Assembly (NCBI GenBank): GCA_913058335.1
Contig: CAJXPX010000004.1
Location: 1 to 64,000 of the forward strand
Direction of reading: 5' to 3'
DNA length: 64,000 nt
Origin: an uncultured Hyphomonadaceae bacterium
Lineage (GTDB): Bacteria > Pseudomonadota > Alphaproteobacteria > Caulobacterales > Maricaulaceae
Position 1 is the first letter of the stretch; each line of letters begins with the position of its first letter. Positions 30,495 to 38,446 of the stretch are shown one piece after another. Position numbers and translations under genes: made by a program. Under the pieces are notes generated by a model. The model did no database searches. It was not told the origin of the DNA and worked only from the letters and a program-made list of their open reading frames with translations.

Positions 30495-31115
30495 ATGCCT
30501 TTTGTTAAATTTGCGATGGCGAGCCTTGCCGTATTGAGCCTTTCGGCGTGTGGACAGTCCGACGGGGCCTCAACCCGTTCTGGACAGGCGGGGACAACCG
30601 TCACTTCTGGACAGGCAGATATTGGCGGCGCTTTTTCTCTGGTTAATCAGGACGGCGAGCGCGTGAGCGAAGAGGCCCTGATTGGAAAACCGCATCTGAT
30701 CTATTTCGGGTTTACCTATTGCCCGGATGTCTGCCCGACAGCTTTACAGAAAATGGGGCAGGCGCAAAACCTTTTGGGCGAACAAGGTGATGATATTGGT
30801 TATGTTCTGATCAGCGTGGATCCTGAGCGGGATACAGCTGAAACTTTGTCTCAATATGTCGAGGCCAATGGATTTCCCGAAGGATTGCAAGGCTATACGG
30901 GTACGCCGGACGAAATTTCCGCCGTAAAAGCCGCCTATAAAGTCTATGCCACTAAAGTGCCGACACCGGACAGCGCCGCAGAGTACACGGTCGATCATTC
31001 AGACATTATGTATTTGATGGGCGAAGATGGAAAATTTGTTGATTTTTTCTATGGCCGCAGCACACCGGCGGAAATGTCGGCGCGTGTTAAGGCGCTTTTG
31101 GAAACGGGGGCTTAA
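30495..31115 (+). CDS. senC: SCO1/SenC copper chaperone for cytochrome oxidase
   Basis: A 206-residue thioredoxin-fold lipoprotein (LSAC, Cys 19). Copper ligands C76 and C80 in GFTYCPDVCPTAL and H168 in VDHSD are all present. It delivers copper to the CuA site of cytochrome c oxidase and may feed redox signals to RegB. Length fits the family. A ribosome site agggaac lies before ATG 30495. Its place next to regB is the classical reg/prr order with senC (prrC) divergent from the sensor. Confidence 0.93.
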   Translation: MPFVKFAMASLAVLSLSACGQSDGASTRSGQAGTTVTSGQADIGGAFSLVNQDGERVSEEALIGKPHLIYFGFTYCPDVCPTALQKMGQAQNLLGEQGDDIGYVLISVDPERDTAETLSQYVEANGFPEGLQGYTGTPDEISAVKAAYKVYATKVPTPDSAAEYTVDHSDIMYLMGEDGKFVDFFYGRSTPAEMSARVKALLETGA

Positions 31116-31158
31116 ATCGAGTCAAGTTCCCGTAAGTTCTAGAAAGAGCGCGGGCTTG

Positions 31159-31734
31159 CTATCTATTCCCGCCGGGCACCCATTTGACATCCGCTTCGCC
31201 TTGATCATTCGTCCAGCGGGCCGCAACAAAGAGAAAATCCGAGAGGCGGTTTAGATATTGTATTGCTTGGGGATTGACCTCGTCCACTTCGCCTAAAGCC
31301 ACACAAATGCGTTCTGCACGACGACAGACCGTCCGGGCCTGATGCAAATAGGCCGCGGGGGGGTGTCCGCCCGGAAGAACAAAGCTCTTTAAGGGTTGCA
31401 GATCTTCATTCAGATCGTCCAGTTCTTCTTCGAGGCGGGTAACTTGGCTTTCTACCATTCGCAGAGCATATTCGCTATCCGCTTCACCTTCTTTCGGCAG
31501 AGGCGTTGCTAAATCCGCGCCGAGATCAAACAGATCATTCTGAATGCGCGACAGGCTGTCATCAAGCTTGCGGTTTTCCAGATGCAAGCGAACCAGCCCG
31601 ATAACAGCGTTGGTTTCGTCGACATCGCCGTAAGCTCTGACGCGTATGGCCGATTTGGACAGGCGGGATCCGTCCACTAGACCTGTCGATCCATCATCTC
31701 CGGTGCGGGTATATATCTTGTTGAGTTTGACCAA
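31159..31734 (-). CDS. pduO: Cob(I)alamin adenosyltransferase, PduO type
   Basis: A 191-residue enzyme that makes adenosylcobalamin from ATP and reduced cobalamin. Family marks: KIYTRTGDDGSTGLVDG at the N-terminus (ATP loop), RVRAYGDVDETNAVIG, then FVLPGG, RRAERICVAL and QYLNRLSDFLFVAAR in the helical bundle. Full length. It lies 3 bases after a small twin-helix membrane protein gene, a pair often seen in alphaproteobacteria. No cobalamin riboswitch is evident upstream. Confidence 0.95.
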   Translation of the reverse strand: MVKLNKIYTRTGDDGSTGLVDGSRLSKSAIRVRAYGDVDETNAVIGLVRLHLENRKLDDSLSRIQNDLFDLGADLATPLPKEGEADSEYALRMVESQVTRLEEELDDLNEDLQPLKSFVLPGGHPPAAYLHQARTVCRRAERICVALGEVDEVNPQAIQYLNRLSDFLFVAARWTNDQGEADVKWVPGGNR

Positions 31735-31737
31735 GGA

Positions 31738-31938
31738 TTAGGCTCTCGTTTTGACGTAAACTGTTAAAATAAGAAGGCCAATGGCAATGGCTTGACCGAC
31801 AATTCGGCGGCGCATCCAAATGTTGGATTTCTCCCGATCTCCGGTTTTTTTCCCGCCCATGGATTTAGCCCCCATGACGAGCGTAAATAGAACATAAAGA
31901 AACGCAGCAAGTGTGAGCGCGTATAAAATATAGAGCAT
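31738..31938 (-). CDS. Twin-transmembrane-helix small protein (HIG1-like)
   Basis: A 66-residue protein with two hydrophobic helices (about residues 1-22 and 45-64) and a basic, polar link GAKSMGGKKTGDREKSNIWM. This matches the alphaproteobacterial twin transmembrane helix family, distantly like the HIG1 domain of respiratory supercomplex factors. ATG 31938 is chosen because AAGGAGAG stands just upstream; the longer frame begins with unrelated sequence. It is co-transcribed with the adenosyltransferase gene, separated by 3 bases. Role unknown. Confidence 0.8.
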   Translation of the reverse strand: MLYILYALTLAAFLYVLFTLVMGAKSMGGKKTGDREKSNIWMRRRIVGQAIAIGLLILTVYVKTRA

Positions 31939-32112
31939 CAGGCTCTCCTTACAATTTTGCCGACCCTTATAAGGCTTAATCCACCAGAGGGCAGGGATAA
32001 AATTGCGACCAATTCGCTTGTCCACAATTTACTCTGTATCCTCCCATAGCAGGGAAGGCTTTGACACGATACCAGAGCTTTCCATAGGATTTTTTAGGAT
32101 AAAGAGGCCAAT

Positions 32113-32379
32113 ATGATTTCCGATGCAGACCGCGCTGACCAAATGGGTCAGGCTACCCGCGAAAAACTAAAACAATTTATCGCCCGTATAGAACGGCTGG
32201 AAGCCGAAAAGGCCGAGCTGGCGACCGATATCCGCGAAGTCTATTCCGAAGTGAAAAGCTTTGGCTTTGACACGAAAGTTATGCGCAAGGTTGTGTCCTT
32301 ACGTAAACAAGATGAATCAGAACGAGCAGAGCAGGAAGCGTTGCTTGATATGTATATGGAAGTCGTCGCTGACCAATAG
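32113..32379 (+). CDS. gapR: GapR nucleoid-associated protein (DUF2312)
   Basis: An 88-residue coiled-coil protein: REKLKQFIARIERLEAEKAELATDI, then YSEVKSFGFDTKVMRKVVSLRKQD, then a short acidic helix. This is the DUF2312 family; Caulobacter GapR clamps around overtwisted DNA ahead of replication and transcription and stimulates type II topoisomerases. Full family length. Two 14-base near-identical direct repeats (actggggcg-t/c-cata, 32398-32425) follow the gene. The next gene, downstream on the same strand, has its own SOS promoter. Confidence 0.92.
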   Translation: MISDADRADQMGQATREKLKQFIARIERLEAEKAELATDIREVYSEVKSFGFDTKVMRKVVSLRKQDESERAEQEALLDMYMEVVADQ

Positions 32380-32510
32380 GGGTCTTTATCTGACCTTACT
32401 GGGGCGTCATAACTGGGGCGCCATAAGCTTTTGAAGGTTTATTTGCGTCCGTTAAACTTTTCCTTTCGAGAAAGATAAATTAAACGCCTATACTTCTTAA
32501 CAAATTAAGT

Positions 32511-32525
32511 GTTCCGCTTCTGTTC
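32511..32525. promoter_or_regulatory. LexA box (GTTC-N7-GTTC)
   Basis: A perfect GTTC-N7-GTTC direct repeat 21 bases upstream of the ATG at 32547. A TATACT hexamer at 32489-32494 lies 16 bases before it, so LexA bound here would cover the start of transcription. This is the same form as the box before the translesion polymerase at 2141. Confidence 0.8.
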
Positions 32526-32546
32526 CATTTCTGTTAAACGGCGCCT

Positions 32547-33185
32547 ATGTCCGATTATGACAAGCAAAAGTGGCAAGCGGAGCAGGCCGCGCGGGATGAA
32601 GCCCAAACGGCCTTTCGTGATAAAATGGCTAAAGCGCGGGAGCGCTCGGCTCGTAATGCCCGCCGCAAGGTTGCCAGACTCCATGCTAAATTGACCGAGC
32701 TTGGCCATATTAGCGATTTCGAGGATGAGTTTGGGGAGAGTGTGCTGGAGCGGCTCGAAACTTATGGCTCCGCTTTTCACGATCCGGAAAAAGGCCGCGC
32801 AGGTGACGCGCTATCTCTGGCACAAAAGCAGGTCGTATCGCGCATGAATAAAAAGGTCAAAGAGCTCAAAGCGAAGAAAAACGCTGAGAGCTTAGAGGAG
32901 GATCCGGAGTCAGATTATAGTCGCTCGGCCAGAAGCTGGGACTCAAAACCGAAAAAGGGTTTGGGCTCTAAAAAAGGATTTGGACGGAAAGACTATTCAC
33001 CGCGGGTCAGGCAGATTGAAGAGGATATGCCTGAAGAACAGGCTGCGAGAAAACCGGAGGTGGATTTCAGCGATCCAAAAATAGAGCCTTTTCTGCCGGA
33101 ATATGTACCGGAATCCCCGAAAACGCCCAGCGCTAAAAGCCGCCCTAAAAAACCGTTTCTTCGCTTAGTTGGCTCTGAAGACTGA
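32547..33185 (+). CDS. SOS-boxed charged protein of unknown function
   Basis: A 212-residue soluble protein that I do not recognise. Residues about 1-60 are a charged helix rich in Lys, Arg, Ala and Gln, and a coiled coil is likely. Residues 60-125 look like a short folded helical part (DEFGESVLERLETYGSAFHD, LAQKQVVSRMNKKVKELK). The rest is Lys/Pro/Ser/Glu-rich and probably disordered, with KKGLGSKKGFGRKDY and a terminal PFLRLVGSED. No membrane segment, no catalytic motif. No clear Shine-Dalgarno, so translation may be weak or leaderless-like. The perfect LexA box points to induction by DNA damage; a DNA-binding or division-checkpoint role is conjecture. Confidence 0.75.
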   Translation: MSDYDKQKWQAEQAARDEAQTAFRDKMAKARERSARNARRKVARLHAKLTELGHISDFEDEFGESVLERLETYGSAFHDPEKGRAGDALSLAQKQVVSRMNKKVKELKAKKNAESLEEDPESDYSRSARSWDSKPKKGLGSKKGFGRKDYSPRVRQIEEDMPEEQAARKPEVDFSDPKIEPFLPEYVPESPKTPSAKSRPKKPFLRLVGSED

Positions 33186-33186
33186 T

Positions 33187-33213
33187 AACAAGCAGAGCAA
33201 AGTCGCTTGTTTT
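33187..33213 (+). terminator. Terminator-like hairpin after the SOS-boxed gene
   Basis: A 7-bp stem aacaagc / gcttgtt with an 11-base loop, then ttta. It begins right after the stop codon of the gene at 32547. Confidence 0.45.
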
Positions 33214-33221
33214 AGGTACGC

Positions 33222-33256
33222 GCAAAAAATAACCCGCCCCACTTTCGTGGAACGGG
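33222..33256 (-). terminator. Terminator of the acidic EF-hand gene
   Basis: Read on the minus strand, a 10-bp stem (cccgttccac / gtggggcggg, two G-U) closes a GAAA loop and runs into TTATTTTTT. It lies about 25 bases after the EF-hand gene that ends at 33280. Confidence 0.85.
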
Positions 33257-33279
33257 ATATTTGTCAGGAGAGACAAATC

Positions 33280-34494
33280 TTAGTTAGGCTCAGAGTCAGT
33301 TTCTAAATCAGTTTCAACATCAGATTTAATATCAAGATCTACTTCTGAGTCGTCTTCAAGAGTCATATTCTCTTGCAACTCTATGTCACTTTCCATCTCG
33401 GAATCCACCACAGGGTCTGTGTCTTCCAGAATAGGTGTCTCTGGCGCATCTGGCACGGAAAATTCAGTGTCATAAGAGGTTTCGGTGTCACCTGAAACCG
33501 CATTCTCGGTGGGATCGATGTTAAGCTCGGAATCTTCTACCTGCGGAGAATCTATAGTGACTTCTGTGTCCGACACGACCTCATTATCAAGGGCCGGGTT
33601 GTCGAGCATCGGCTCGGCATCAGGCGAAATATTGCTCTCAGTATCAATCTGTGGCGCAATATCCGATGACTCCATCACAGGGTCAGGCTCTGATAGAGTA
33701 TCCGGTTCCAAGGCGAACTCGTTCTCATCAATTCCTATATCCGTTTCGGTCTGAATTTCCATTTCAGTGTCGGTTGTCTCATCCGTCAGGGCTGAGTCCG
33801 AATCGGTCAGGGGGTCATTTTCGAAGGTCTCGACCTCTATGTCGCCATTATCCGTCGTAACGTCCATATCCGTGGTATCGTCCATGGTTTCAACATCCAT
33901 GGCGTCATTTTCCATTTCCATGTCTTCTTCTAATTCCATGGCATCTTCTTCTAACTCCATGGCATCTTCTTCTAATTCCTCAATGCCTTCTTCCACTTCC
34001 ATAGTATCATCGGCCGTCATGGCGTCATCAGTCATAGACTTTTCGTCTTGCACCTGTGGGTCATTTTGGATTTCGGTCTCAGTGTCCAACTGGACTTGAG
34101 TTTCGGCATTTGGGGTTTCATCAAATTCATTGACAACCACACCAGAGTCTGAGGACTCGACGGCCCCTTTTACGTCCGTGGAGTCGGAAGGCATGACAAC
34201 AACAGAGTCCGTTTCCAGAGCATCAACTTCACCTTTTACAGCAAAAGAGTTTTCATATTGATCGGAGGTAAAGCTTTCGCTTCCACCGGAAATCACGTTA
34301 AACTGACGTTGAGCGTTAGTGAGAGTTTTTCCTTTTTCCTCTTTATGCTTTGCGAATTCGGAAAATGATACTTGCCCATTGGCGTCGGCATCAAGTTCAG
34401 AAAATGTCGGAGGTGTGCCCCCGGCGAAAGCGCTGGACGCACCTAATATAGCCGTAAGGGCCATTGCGATGGACGTTGATTTTAAATAATTCAT
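33280..34494 (-). CDS. Exported, strongly acidic EF-hand protein
   Basis: A 404-residue protein with a signal peptide (residues 1-24, ending AFA). One clear EF-hand calcium loop follows: D35-A-D-A-N-G-Q-V-S-F-S-E46. A short globular part to about residue 90 resembles the two neighbouring EF-hand proteins (LTNAQRQFNVISGG, FTSDQYENSF). The remaining about 300 residues are extremely acidic and low in complexity, made of Asp, Glu, Thr, Ser, Val and Met. Within them MELEEDA repeats come from a 21-base unit repeated near 33915-33990. Start chosen at ATG 34494 with AAGGA upstream. A calcium-buffering or matrix protein is a reasonable guess; no enzyme motif is present. Confidence 0.8.
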   Translation of the reverse strand: MNYLKSTSIAMALTAILGASSAFAGGTPPTFSELDADANGQVSFSEFAKHKEEKGKTLTNAQRQFNVISGGSESFTSDQYENSFAVKGEVDALETDSVVVMPSDSTDVKGAVESSDSGVVVNEFDETPNAETQVQLDTETEIQNDPQVQDEKSMTDDAMTADDTMEVEEGIEELEEDAMELEEDAMELEEDMEMENDAMDVETMDDTTDMDVTTDNGDIEVETFENDPLTDSDSALTDETTDTEMEIQTETDIGIDENEFALEPDTLSEPDPVMESSDIAPQIDTESNISPDAEPMLDNPALDNEVVSDTEVTIDSPQVEDSELNIDPTENAVSGDTETSYDTEFSVPDAPETPILEDTDPVVDSEMESDIELQENMTLEDDSEVDLDIKSDVETDLETDSEPN

Positions 34495-34643
34495 TTTGAA
34501 ATCCTTTCTTAGCAGCAAACACCCCCAGTTGAGTGTGTATCTGATAGTACAATGCCCGAAACGCCGCTTTGTTGCGTTAAAAACTCGTTGGGTTAAGGCG
34601 ACAATTAGGCAAAAATTATGGACGGTTTAAATCTAATCGGAAA

Positions 34644-34668
34644 TAAAAAAGCCCGCCATGGGCGGGCT
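34644..34668 (-). terminator. Terminator of the second EF-hand gene
   Basis: On the minus strand a stem gcccgcc / ggcgggc with a 3-base loop is followed by TTTTTTATTT. It lies about 30 bases after the stop codon of the gene at 34697. Confidence 0.85.
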
Positions 34669-34696
34669 GGAGTAAATAGGATTAATTCACGGGGGT

Positions 34697-35584
34697 TTAT
34701 TTATCGCCCCAGACTTTCATTTGCGGATTAGAACTTTTCTCTAGATCTGTTTCAGCTCCGGAATTGGTCATATTTGACTCTTGTTCTGGATTGTTCATCT
34801 GATTGAGGCCGGCCGGATTGTTATCCATAGGCATGTTCATGGTCTCCGCCGCTTCCATATCAGAATTGACTGAGCCCGATGAAGAAACCCGAGCTTGAGA
34901 ACTTGATTGCGTTCGATATGCAGGTTGGTTCAGAACATCGCTAGACTGCGCCATTTGATACTGATCTGCGCTAAGCATCGCTTTCCCACCGCTCAAACGC
35001 GTAAACTCCTGAGCGAGTTGGGTCATGCTGGAGACGCCCTGTGATTTTCGCATTTTGCTATATTCTTTAAAGCTAACATTGCCATCTGAATCGGCGTCCA
35101 ACTTTGCAAAATCACCGTACTCAGCATTCATCATAGCCGAAGTTCCCGCTGTCGTGCGGGTCGTGTTATTTAGGGACTGCGAGCTGTTCATGGTGTCTGG
35201 CGACATCATTTTATCGCCTTTGTCCTTCATGCCTTTATCTTTCATGCCTTTATCTTTCATGGAAGTCTTCGATTTATTCATTTTGTGGTCTTTATAAGCC
35301 TTCATGTCGAATTCTTCGAAATTTTCCATGCTGATAGTGGTTTGCTCACCTGCAAGACGAGTGAATTCCTGAGCGGCATCTGACGCAGTCACGCCATGGG
35401 CTTCACTGAAGTCTGCAAATTCTGTAAATGTCAATTTGCTATCGCTATTGGCATCAATTTTCATAAACACATCTTTTTTAGACATGTCGGCTTTTTCACC
35501 TTCCATATGAGACGATGCATAAGCCGGGGCCGCAAGTAAAACGGCGGAAAGAGCGGCGATGGCGGCGGAATTACGATAGGTCAT
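34697..35584 (-). CDS. Exported two-EF-hand protein
   Basis: A 295-residue protein with a signal peptide (about residues 1-23, ending AYA). Two modules of about 65 residues each hold a calcium loop and the same follow-on: DANSDSKLTFTEF then AAQEFTRLAGEQTTISMENF, and DADSDGNVSFKEY then LAQEFTRLSGGKAMLSADQY. Between them is a Lys/Met-rich linker with KDKGM repeated three times. The tail is Asn/Met/Ser-rich and likely disordered. The modules match those of the genes on either side, so the three arose by duplication. AAGGAG precedes ATG 35584, and a long hairpin lies just upstream. Confidence 0.82.
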   Translation of the reverse strand: MTYRNSAAIAALSAVLLAAPAYASSHMEGEKADMSKKDVFMKIDANSDSKLTFTEFADFSEAHGVTASDAAQEFTRLAGEQTTISMENFEEFDMKAYKDHKMNKSKTSMKDKGMKDKGMKDKGDKMMSPDTMNSSQSLNNTTRTTAGTSAMMNAEYGDFAKLDADSDGNVSFKEYSKMRKSQGVSSMTQLAQEFTRLSGGKAMLSADQYQMAQSSDVLNQPAYRTQSSSQARVSSSGSVNSDMEAAETMNMPMDNNPAGLNQMNNPEQESNMTNSGAETDLEKSSNPQMKVWGDK

Positions 35585-35607
35585 TGAAATCTCCTTTTAT
35601 TATTATG

Positions 35608-35666
35608 TGACGGTCGCAGAAAAAACAGTTTGAAGGGGGAGGAATGTTTTTCGCCTGCGACCGTCA
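35608..35666 (-). promoter_or_regulatory. Long hairpin upstream of the two-EF-hand gene
   Basis: A perfect 12-base inverted repeat (tgacggtcgcag 35608-35619 with ctgcgaccgtca 35655-35666) continues inward with aaaaaca/tgttttt (35621-35627 with 35645-35651), leaving a small bulge and a 17-base loop. On the minus (mRNA) strand the loop carries CCTCCCCC, able to pair with a Shine-Dalgarno sequence. It ends 24 bases before the start codon. It could be a leader structure controlling translation, a DNA operator or a separate small RNA. Confidence 0.6.
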
Positions 35667-35712
35667 TATAAAGAACGAGGCGGGCACGTAATCGTTTCAT
35701 TAAATGTCTGCA

Positions 35713-35746
35713 AGAAACCAAGATTAAAAAGAAACCAAGATTAAAA
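35713..35746. repeat. 17-bp tandem direct repeat (two copies)
   Basis: The unit 'agaaaccaagattaaaa' is repeated with a 17-base period between the second and third EF-hand genes, just after the stop of the third. It is probably a slippage duplication of the message 3' end. Confidence 0.85.
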
Positions 35747-35765
35747 AGAGAAGACACCTAGAAAG

Positions 35766-36152
35766 TTACTCGATGGGAATGGCCTCATATCCGTAAATGG
35801 GTTCCTCTTTGACGTCTTGCACCTCTGACAAAGGTTGCGGTCCTAAGGGGATAGCCGCTTTAGGTGTATTTTTTGGTTTGAGGGCATAGGCTTGACCCTC
35901 CATCAAAAGCGCCAAGTTTAATTCGTCCTCTGTCAGGACGGCGTCCCCTTGGGCCGCGCGAACAAAATCCTGCGCCGCCTCGGTGGCGGAAACGCCTTGG
36001 GCCCTGGCATAGGCTTGATATTCAGAGAAATTCACGCGGCTATCAGAATTCGTATCAAGGTCAGAGAAATCTTTAGGAAGATCCCCAGCCAAGGCCGTCC
36101 CCGTTAAAGTCAGCGAACTTAAAAGGGCTAAACAATAAACAGGTAAACGCAT
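35766..36152 (-). CDS. Exported single-EF-hand protein
   Basis: A 128-residue protein with a signal peptide (about residues 1-22, ending ALA). One calcium loop DTNSDSRVNFSEY is followed by the module seen in the next two genes: ARAQGVSATEAAQDFVRAAQGDAVLTEDEL. A proline-rich tail ends in EEPIYGYEAIPIE. It is the shortest of the three paralogues and may represent the ancestral module. The gene sits first in the trio on the minus strand, about 180 bases before the next, so separate promoters are likely. Function unknown beyond probable calcium binding. Confidence 0.78.
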   Translation of the reverse strand: MRLPVYCLALLSSLTLTGTALAGDLPKDFSDLDTNSDSRVNFSEYQAYARAQGVSATEAAQDFVRAAQGDAVLTEDELNLALLMEGQAYALKPKNTPKAAIPLGPQPLSEVQDVKEEPIYGYEAIPIE

Positions 36153-36309
36153 GATGCCGTCCTCTCGGATTAAACCCGGTACTCATCGGGCAGGAGATTA
36201 AGTTTGGCACTGATAGCATCAAAAAAATAGGGCCGGATTGCGGCAGACCCCTCTTTGAAAGCTTACAATTCAGACAGGATAGAAGCTCTGGTCAATAGAT
36301 TGTGCTAAG

Positions 36310-37791
36310 TTATGCAGAACGTACATCGTCCACATCCAGAGCATGCTCGCGAACCTTGCGGTAAAGCGTTGAGCGTCCAATTCCCAGTCGCCGGGCAATT
36401 TCGCTCATATGTCCAGAGTAATTTTCGATGGCGAATTGAATGAGGTCGCGCTCTACATCTTCCAAGCTCCGAAGGTGGCCTTCGCGGTCAAGAAGGTGAA
36501 CAGCTTTGTCGACTTCTGAAGGCGTTGGCCTTAGCGTTTCCCGGCTTTTCGTTAATGAGGCCGAATCAAACTTCGGCGCGGCGGAAGCTGACGAATCTGA
36601 CAGAGAGGGGGCGAGACCGGTAATTTGCGGAAAGTCCTGTGGGAACAGAGTCTCCCCATTTGATAATATCATCGCCCGGAAAATCATATTTTCCAATTGT
36701 CGGACATTCCCTTTCCACTCGTAATTTTGAAGCAACTCAATCGTTTCACGAGCCGCGCCGGAAACATTCAGACGCTCTTGAGCGTTAAAACGCTTGATGA
36801 AATGCTCTATCAGGGCGGGGATATCTTCGCGGCGGTTACGTAGAGGCGGAACGGCAATCGGAAAGACATTCAACCGATAATAAAGGTCTTCTCGGAAAGA
36901 GCCGTCAGAGACACAATCTTGGAGGTCACGGTTCGTCGCGCTTATAATCCGGACATCGACCGGGGTCGGACGTTTCGCGCCGACCGGATCGACTTCTCCT
37001 TCTTGAAGGACGCGCAGGAGCTTAACCTGCATATCCAAGGGCAGCTCGCCGATTTCATCCAAGAAAAGCGTTCCCGTATGGGCTTCTTGGAATTTCCCTA
37101 AATGTTTAGCGTTTGCCCCGGTGAAGGACCCTTTTTCGTGGCCGAATAAAATACTTTCAACCAGATTTTCAGGAATAGCCCCACAGTTTACTGTAATGAA
37201 AGGTCGTCCCGCCCGGTCCGAGGCGCCTTGAATGGCACGCGCAATCACTTCCTTCCCGACTCCGGATTCTCCCGTGATCAAGATAGGAATATTGGCTTTC
37301 GCGCCGCGTTCGCCCATGGCGACAACCGTGCGCATCGCTCCGGCATTGCCGATCAAATCATCAAATTGCAGACTGCCCGCCGACGTTTTTTTTAATCGGG
37401 TGACTTCGGTCACGAGCGTATTCATTTCAAGCGCGTTGCGGATGGAGACGATTATGCGTTCAGGTGAGGCAGGCTTAACGATAAAATCGCGGGCGCCTGC
37501 TTTCATGGCATTGACGACCGTTTCGATAGAGCCTTTCGCTGTTAGCACAATAACGGGGAGGTCGGGGCGTTTAAGCGCCAGCTCATCCAACGTCTCCATT
37601 CCGTCGCGACCCGGCATAACCAGATCCAGCAACATAACATTAACCTTGTCCGAATTGGCGCCAAGCGCGATTTCCAGAGCCCCGTCCCCGTTATCGGCTT
37701 GTAGAGTGGAAAAACCACTTTTCTCGACCACGGCCTGTAAAAGGCGTCTTTGGGTCGGGTCATCATCCACAATCAAGACAGTTTTGGCCAT
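36310..37791 (-). CDS. Sigma-54-dependent response regulator (NtrC family)
   Basis: A 493-residue activator. The receiver domain (residues about 1-120) has DDD, the phosphoacceptor in LLDLVMPGRDG and KPAS. The AAA+ domain (about 145-385) has Walker A GESGVGKE, the sigma-54 contact loop GSFTGA, Walker B LFLDEIGELPL and an arginine-finger region. The C-terminus is a Fis-type helix-turn-helix (MSEIARRLGIGRSTLYRKVREH). It activates promoters read by RpoN when phosphorylated. ATG 37791 is preferred to TTG 37794, having AGAAGG upstream. No kinase is adjacent, and the target genes are unknown. Confidence 0.92.
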   Translation of the reverse strand: MAKTVLIVDDDPTQRRLLQAVVEKSGFSTLQADNGDGALEIALGANSDKVNVMLLDLVMPGRDGMETLDELALKRPDLPVIVLTAKGSIETVVNAMKAGARDFIVKPASPERIIVSIRNALEMNTLVTEVTRLKKTSAGSLQFDDLIGNAGAMRTVVAMGERGAKANIPILITGESGVGKEVIARAIQGASDRAGRPFITVNCGAIPENLVESILFGHEKGSFTGANAKHLGKFQEAHTGTLFLDEIGELPLDMQVKLLRVLQEGEVDPVGAKRPTPVDVRIISATNRDLQDCVSDGSFREDLYYRLNVFPIAVPPLRNRREDIPALIEHFIKRFNAQERLNVSGAARETIELLQNYEWKGNVRQLENMIFRAMILSNGETLFPQDFPQITGLAPSLSDSSASAAPKFDSASLTKSRETLRPTPSEVDKAVHLLDREGHLRSLEDVERDLIQFAIENYSGHMSEIARRLGIGRSTLYRKVREHALDVDDVRSA

Positions 37792-38071
37792 CAAAATACC
37801 TTCTACTCATAAATTTGTCAGCCCTCCCCAAAGGGATAGGAGACGCCGGGGGGTGTTCGTAAGAATATGGGACAAACAGGTGAATATTTGGCCAAAGGAA
37901 AGGGTTAGCAGGGAGTTAAATACAATTTTGAGGAAAAATATGCCCCTATAGGGCTTTGGCGCTATTGTCGGCTAGAGAGCCGCATGATAGCACAAGCGAA
38001 ATTTTGACCTCGTCCAACATAACTGGACAATGGGGTTGGCAAACGGAAAAATAAGACTTCAGGAAAGAAAA

Positions 38072-38374
38072 ATGGCAGCTGGTTCTTCAAATTACAATCG
38101 CGGTGAAATGAACGTCAAAGCTCAATCCGGCACATTTGGCGGGTTTATGGGCATGACTAAATATGGCGGCGCATTGGTGGCTCTTATTGTTCTCATGCCG
38201 ACTTTGGTTTTTGCGGTCGGGGTGAGCTGGTTTAACGCTCTGGTTATTAGTGTCGTGGTTGGATTTCTAATTGGTTTGGCGCTTAAGTTTAAAGCCATGT
38301 GGTATGTGATATTGGTCGGACTTGCCTTTTTTGTGGGTATCATCTCATTCTTGTTGAGCCTGTTCGGGGGGTAA
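38072..38374 (+). CDS. aa3-type cytochrome oxidase subunit IV-like membrane protein
   Basis: A 100-residue protein. The N-terminal half (NYNRGEMNVKAQSGTFGGFMG, then one helix) matches the bacterial aa3 oxidase subunit IV family, which usually ends after that helix at 45-70 residues. Here two further hydrophobic helices follow (about residues 53-97). The gene precedes the pnt operon, a neighbourhood I know from other alphaproteobacteria. Start at ATG 38072, with AGGA upstream. The extra helices could mean a fused or specialised form, or a related membrane protein with another job. Confidence 0.75.
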   Translation: MAAGSSNYNRGEMNVKAQSGTFGGFMGMTKYGGALVALIVLMPTLVFAVGVSWFNALVISVVVGFLIGLALKFKAMWYVILVGLAFFVGIISFLLSLFGG

Positions 38375-38446
38375 CCCATTTTTTGCCCAAAGCCGCAAAA
38401 GCGGATCGGGCCGATAGATTAAGACTTTAATCGAAGGGGATTTGTC

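Noticed and set aside
31735-32112. Cobalamin riboswitch upstream of the adenosyltransferase operon
   Set aside because: The sequence before the operon is too short and lacks the conserved B12-box; no structured leader is seen.
33915-33990. Short tandem 21-base repeats as a possible CRISPR-like array
   Set aside because: They are in frame within a coding sequence, without spacers, and encode MELEEDA repeats.
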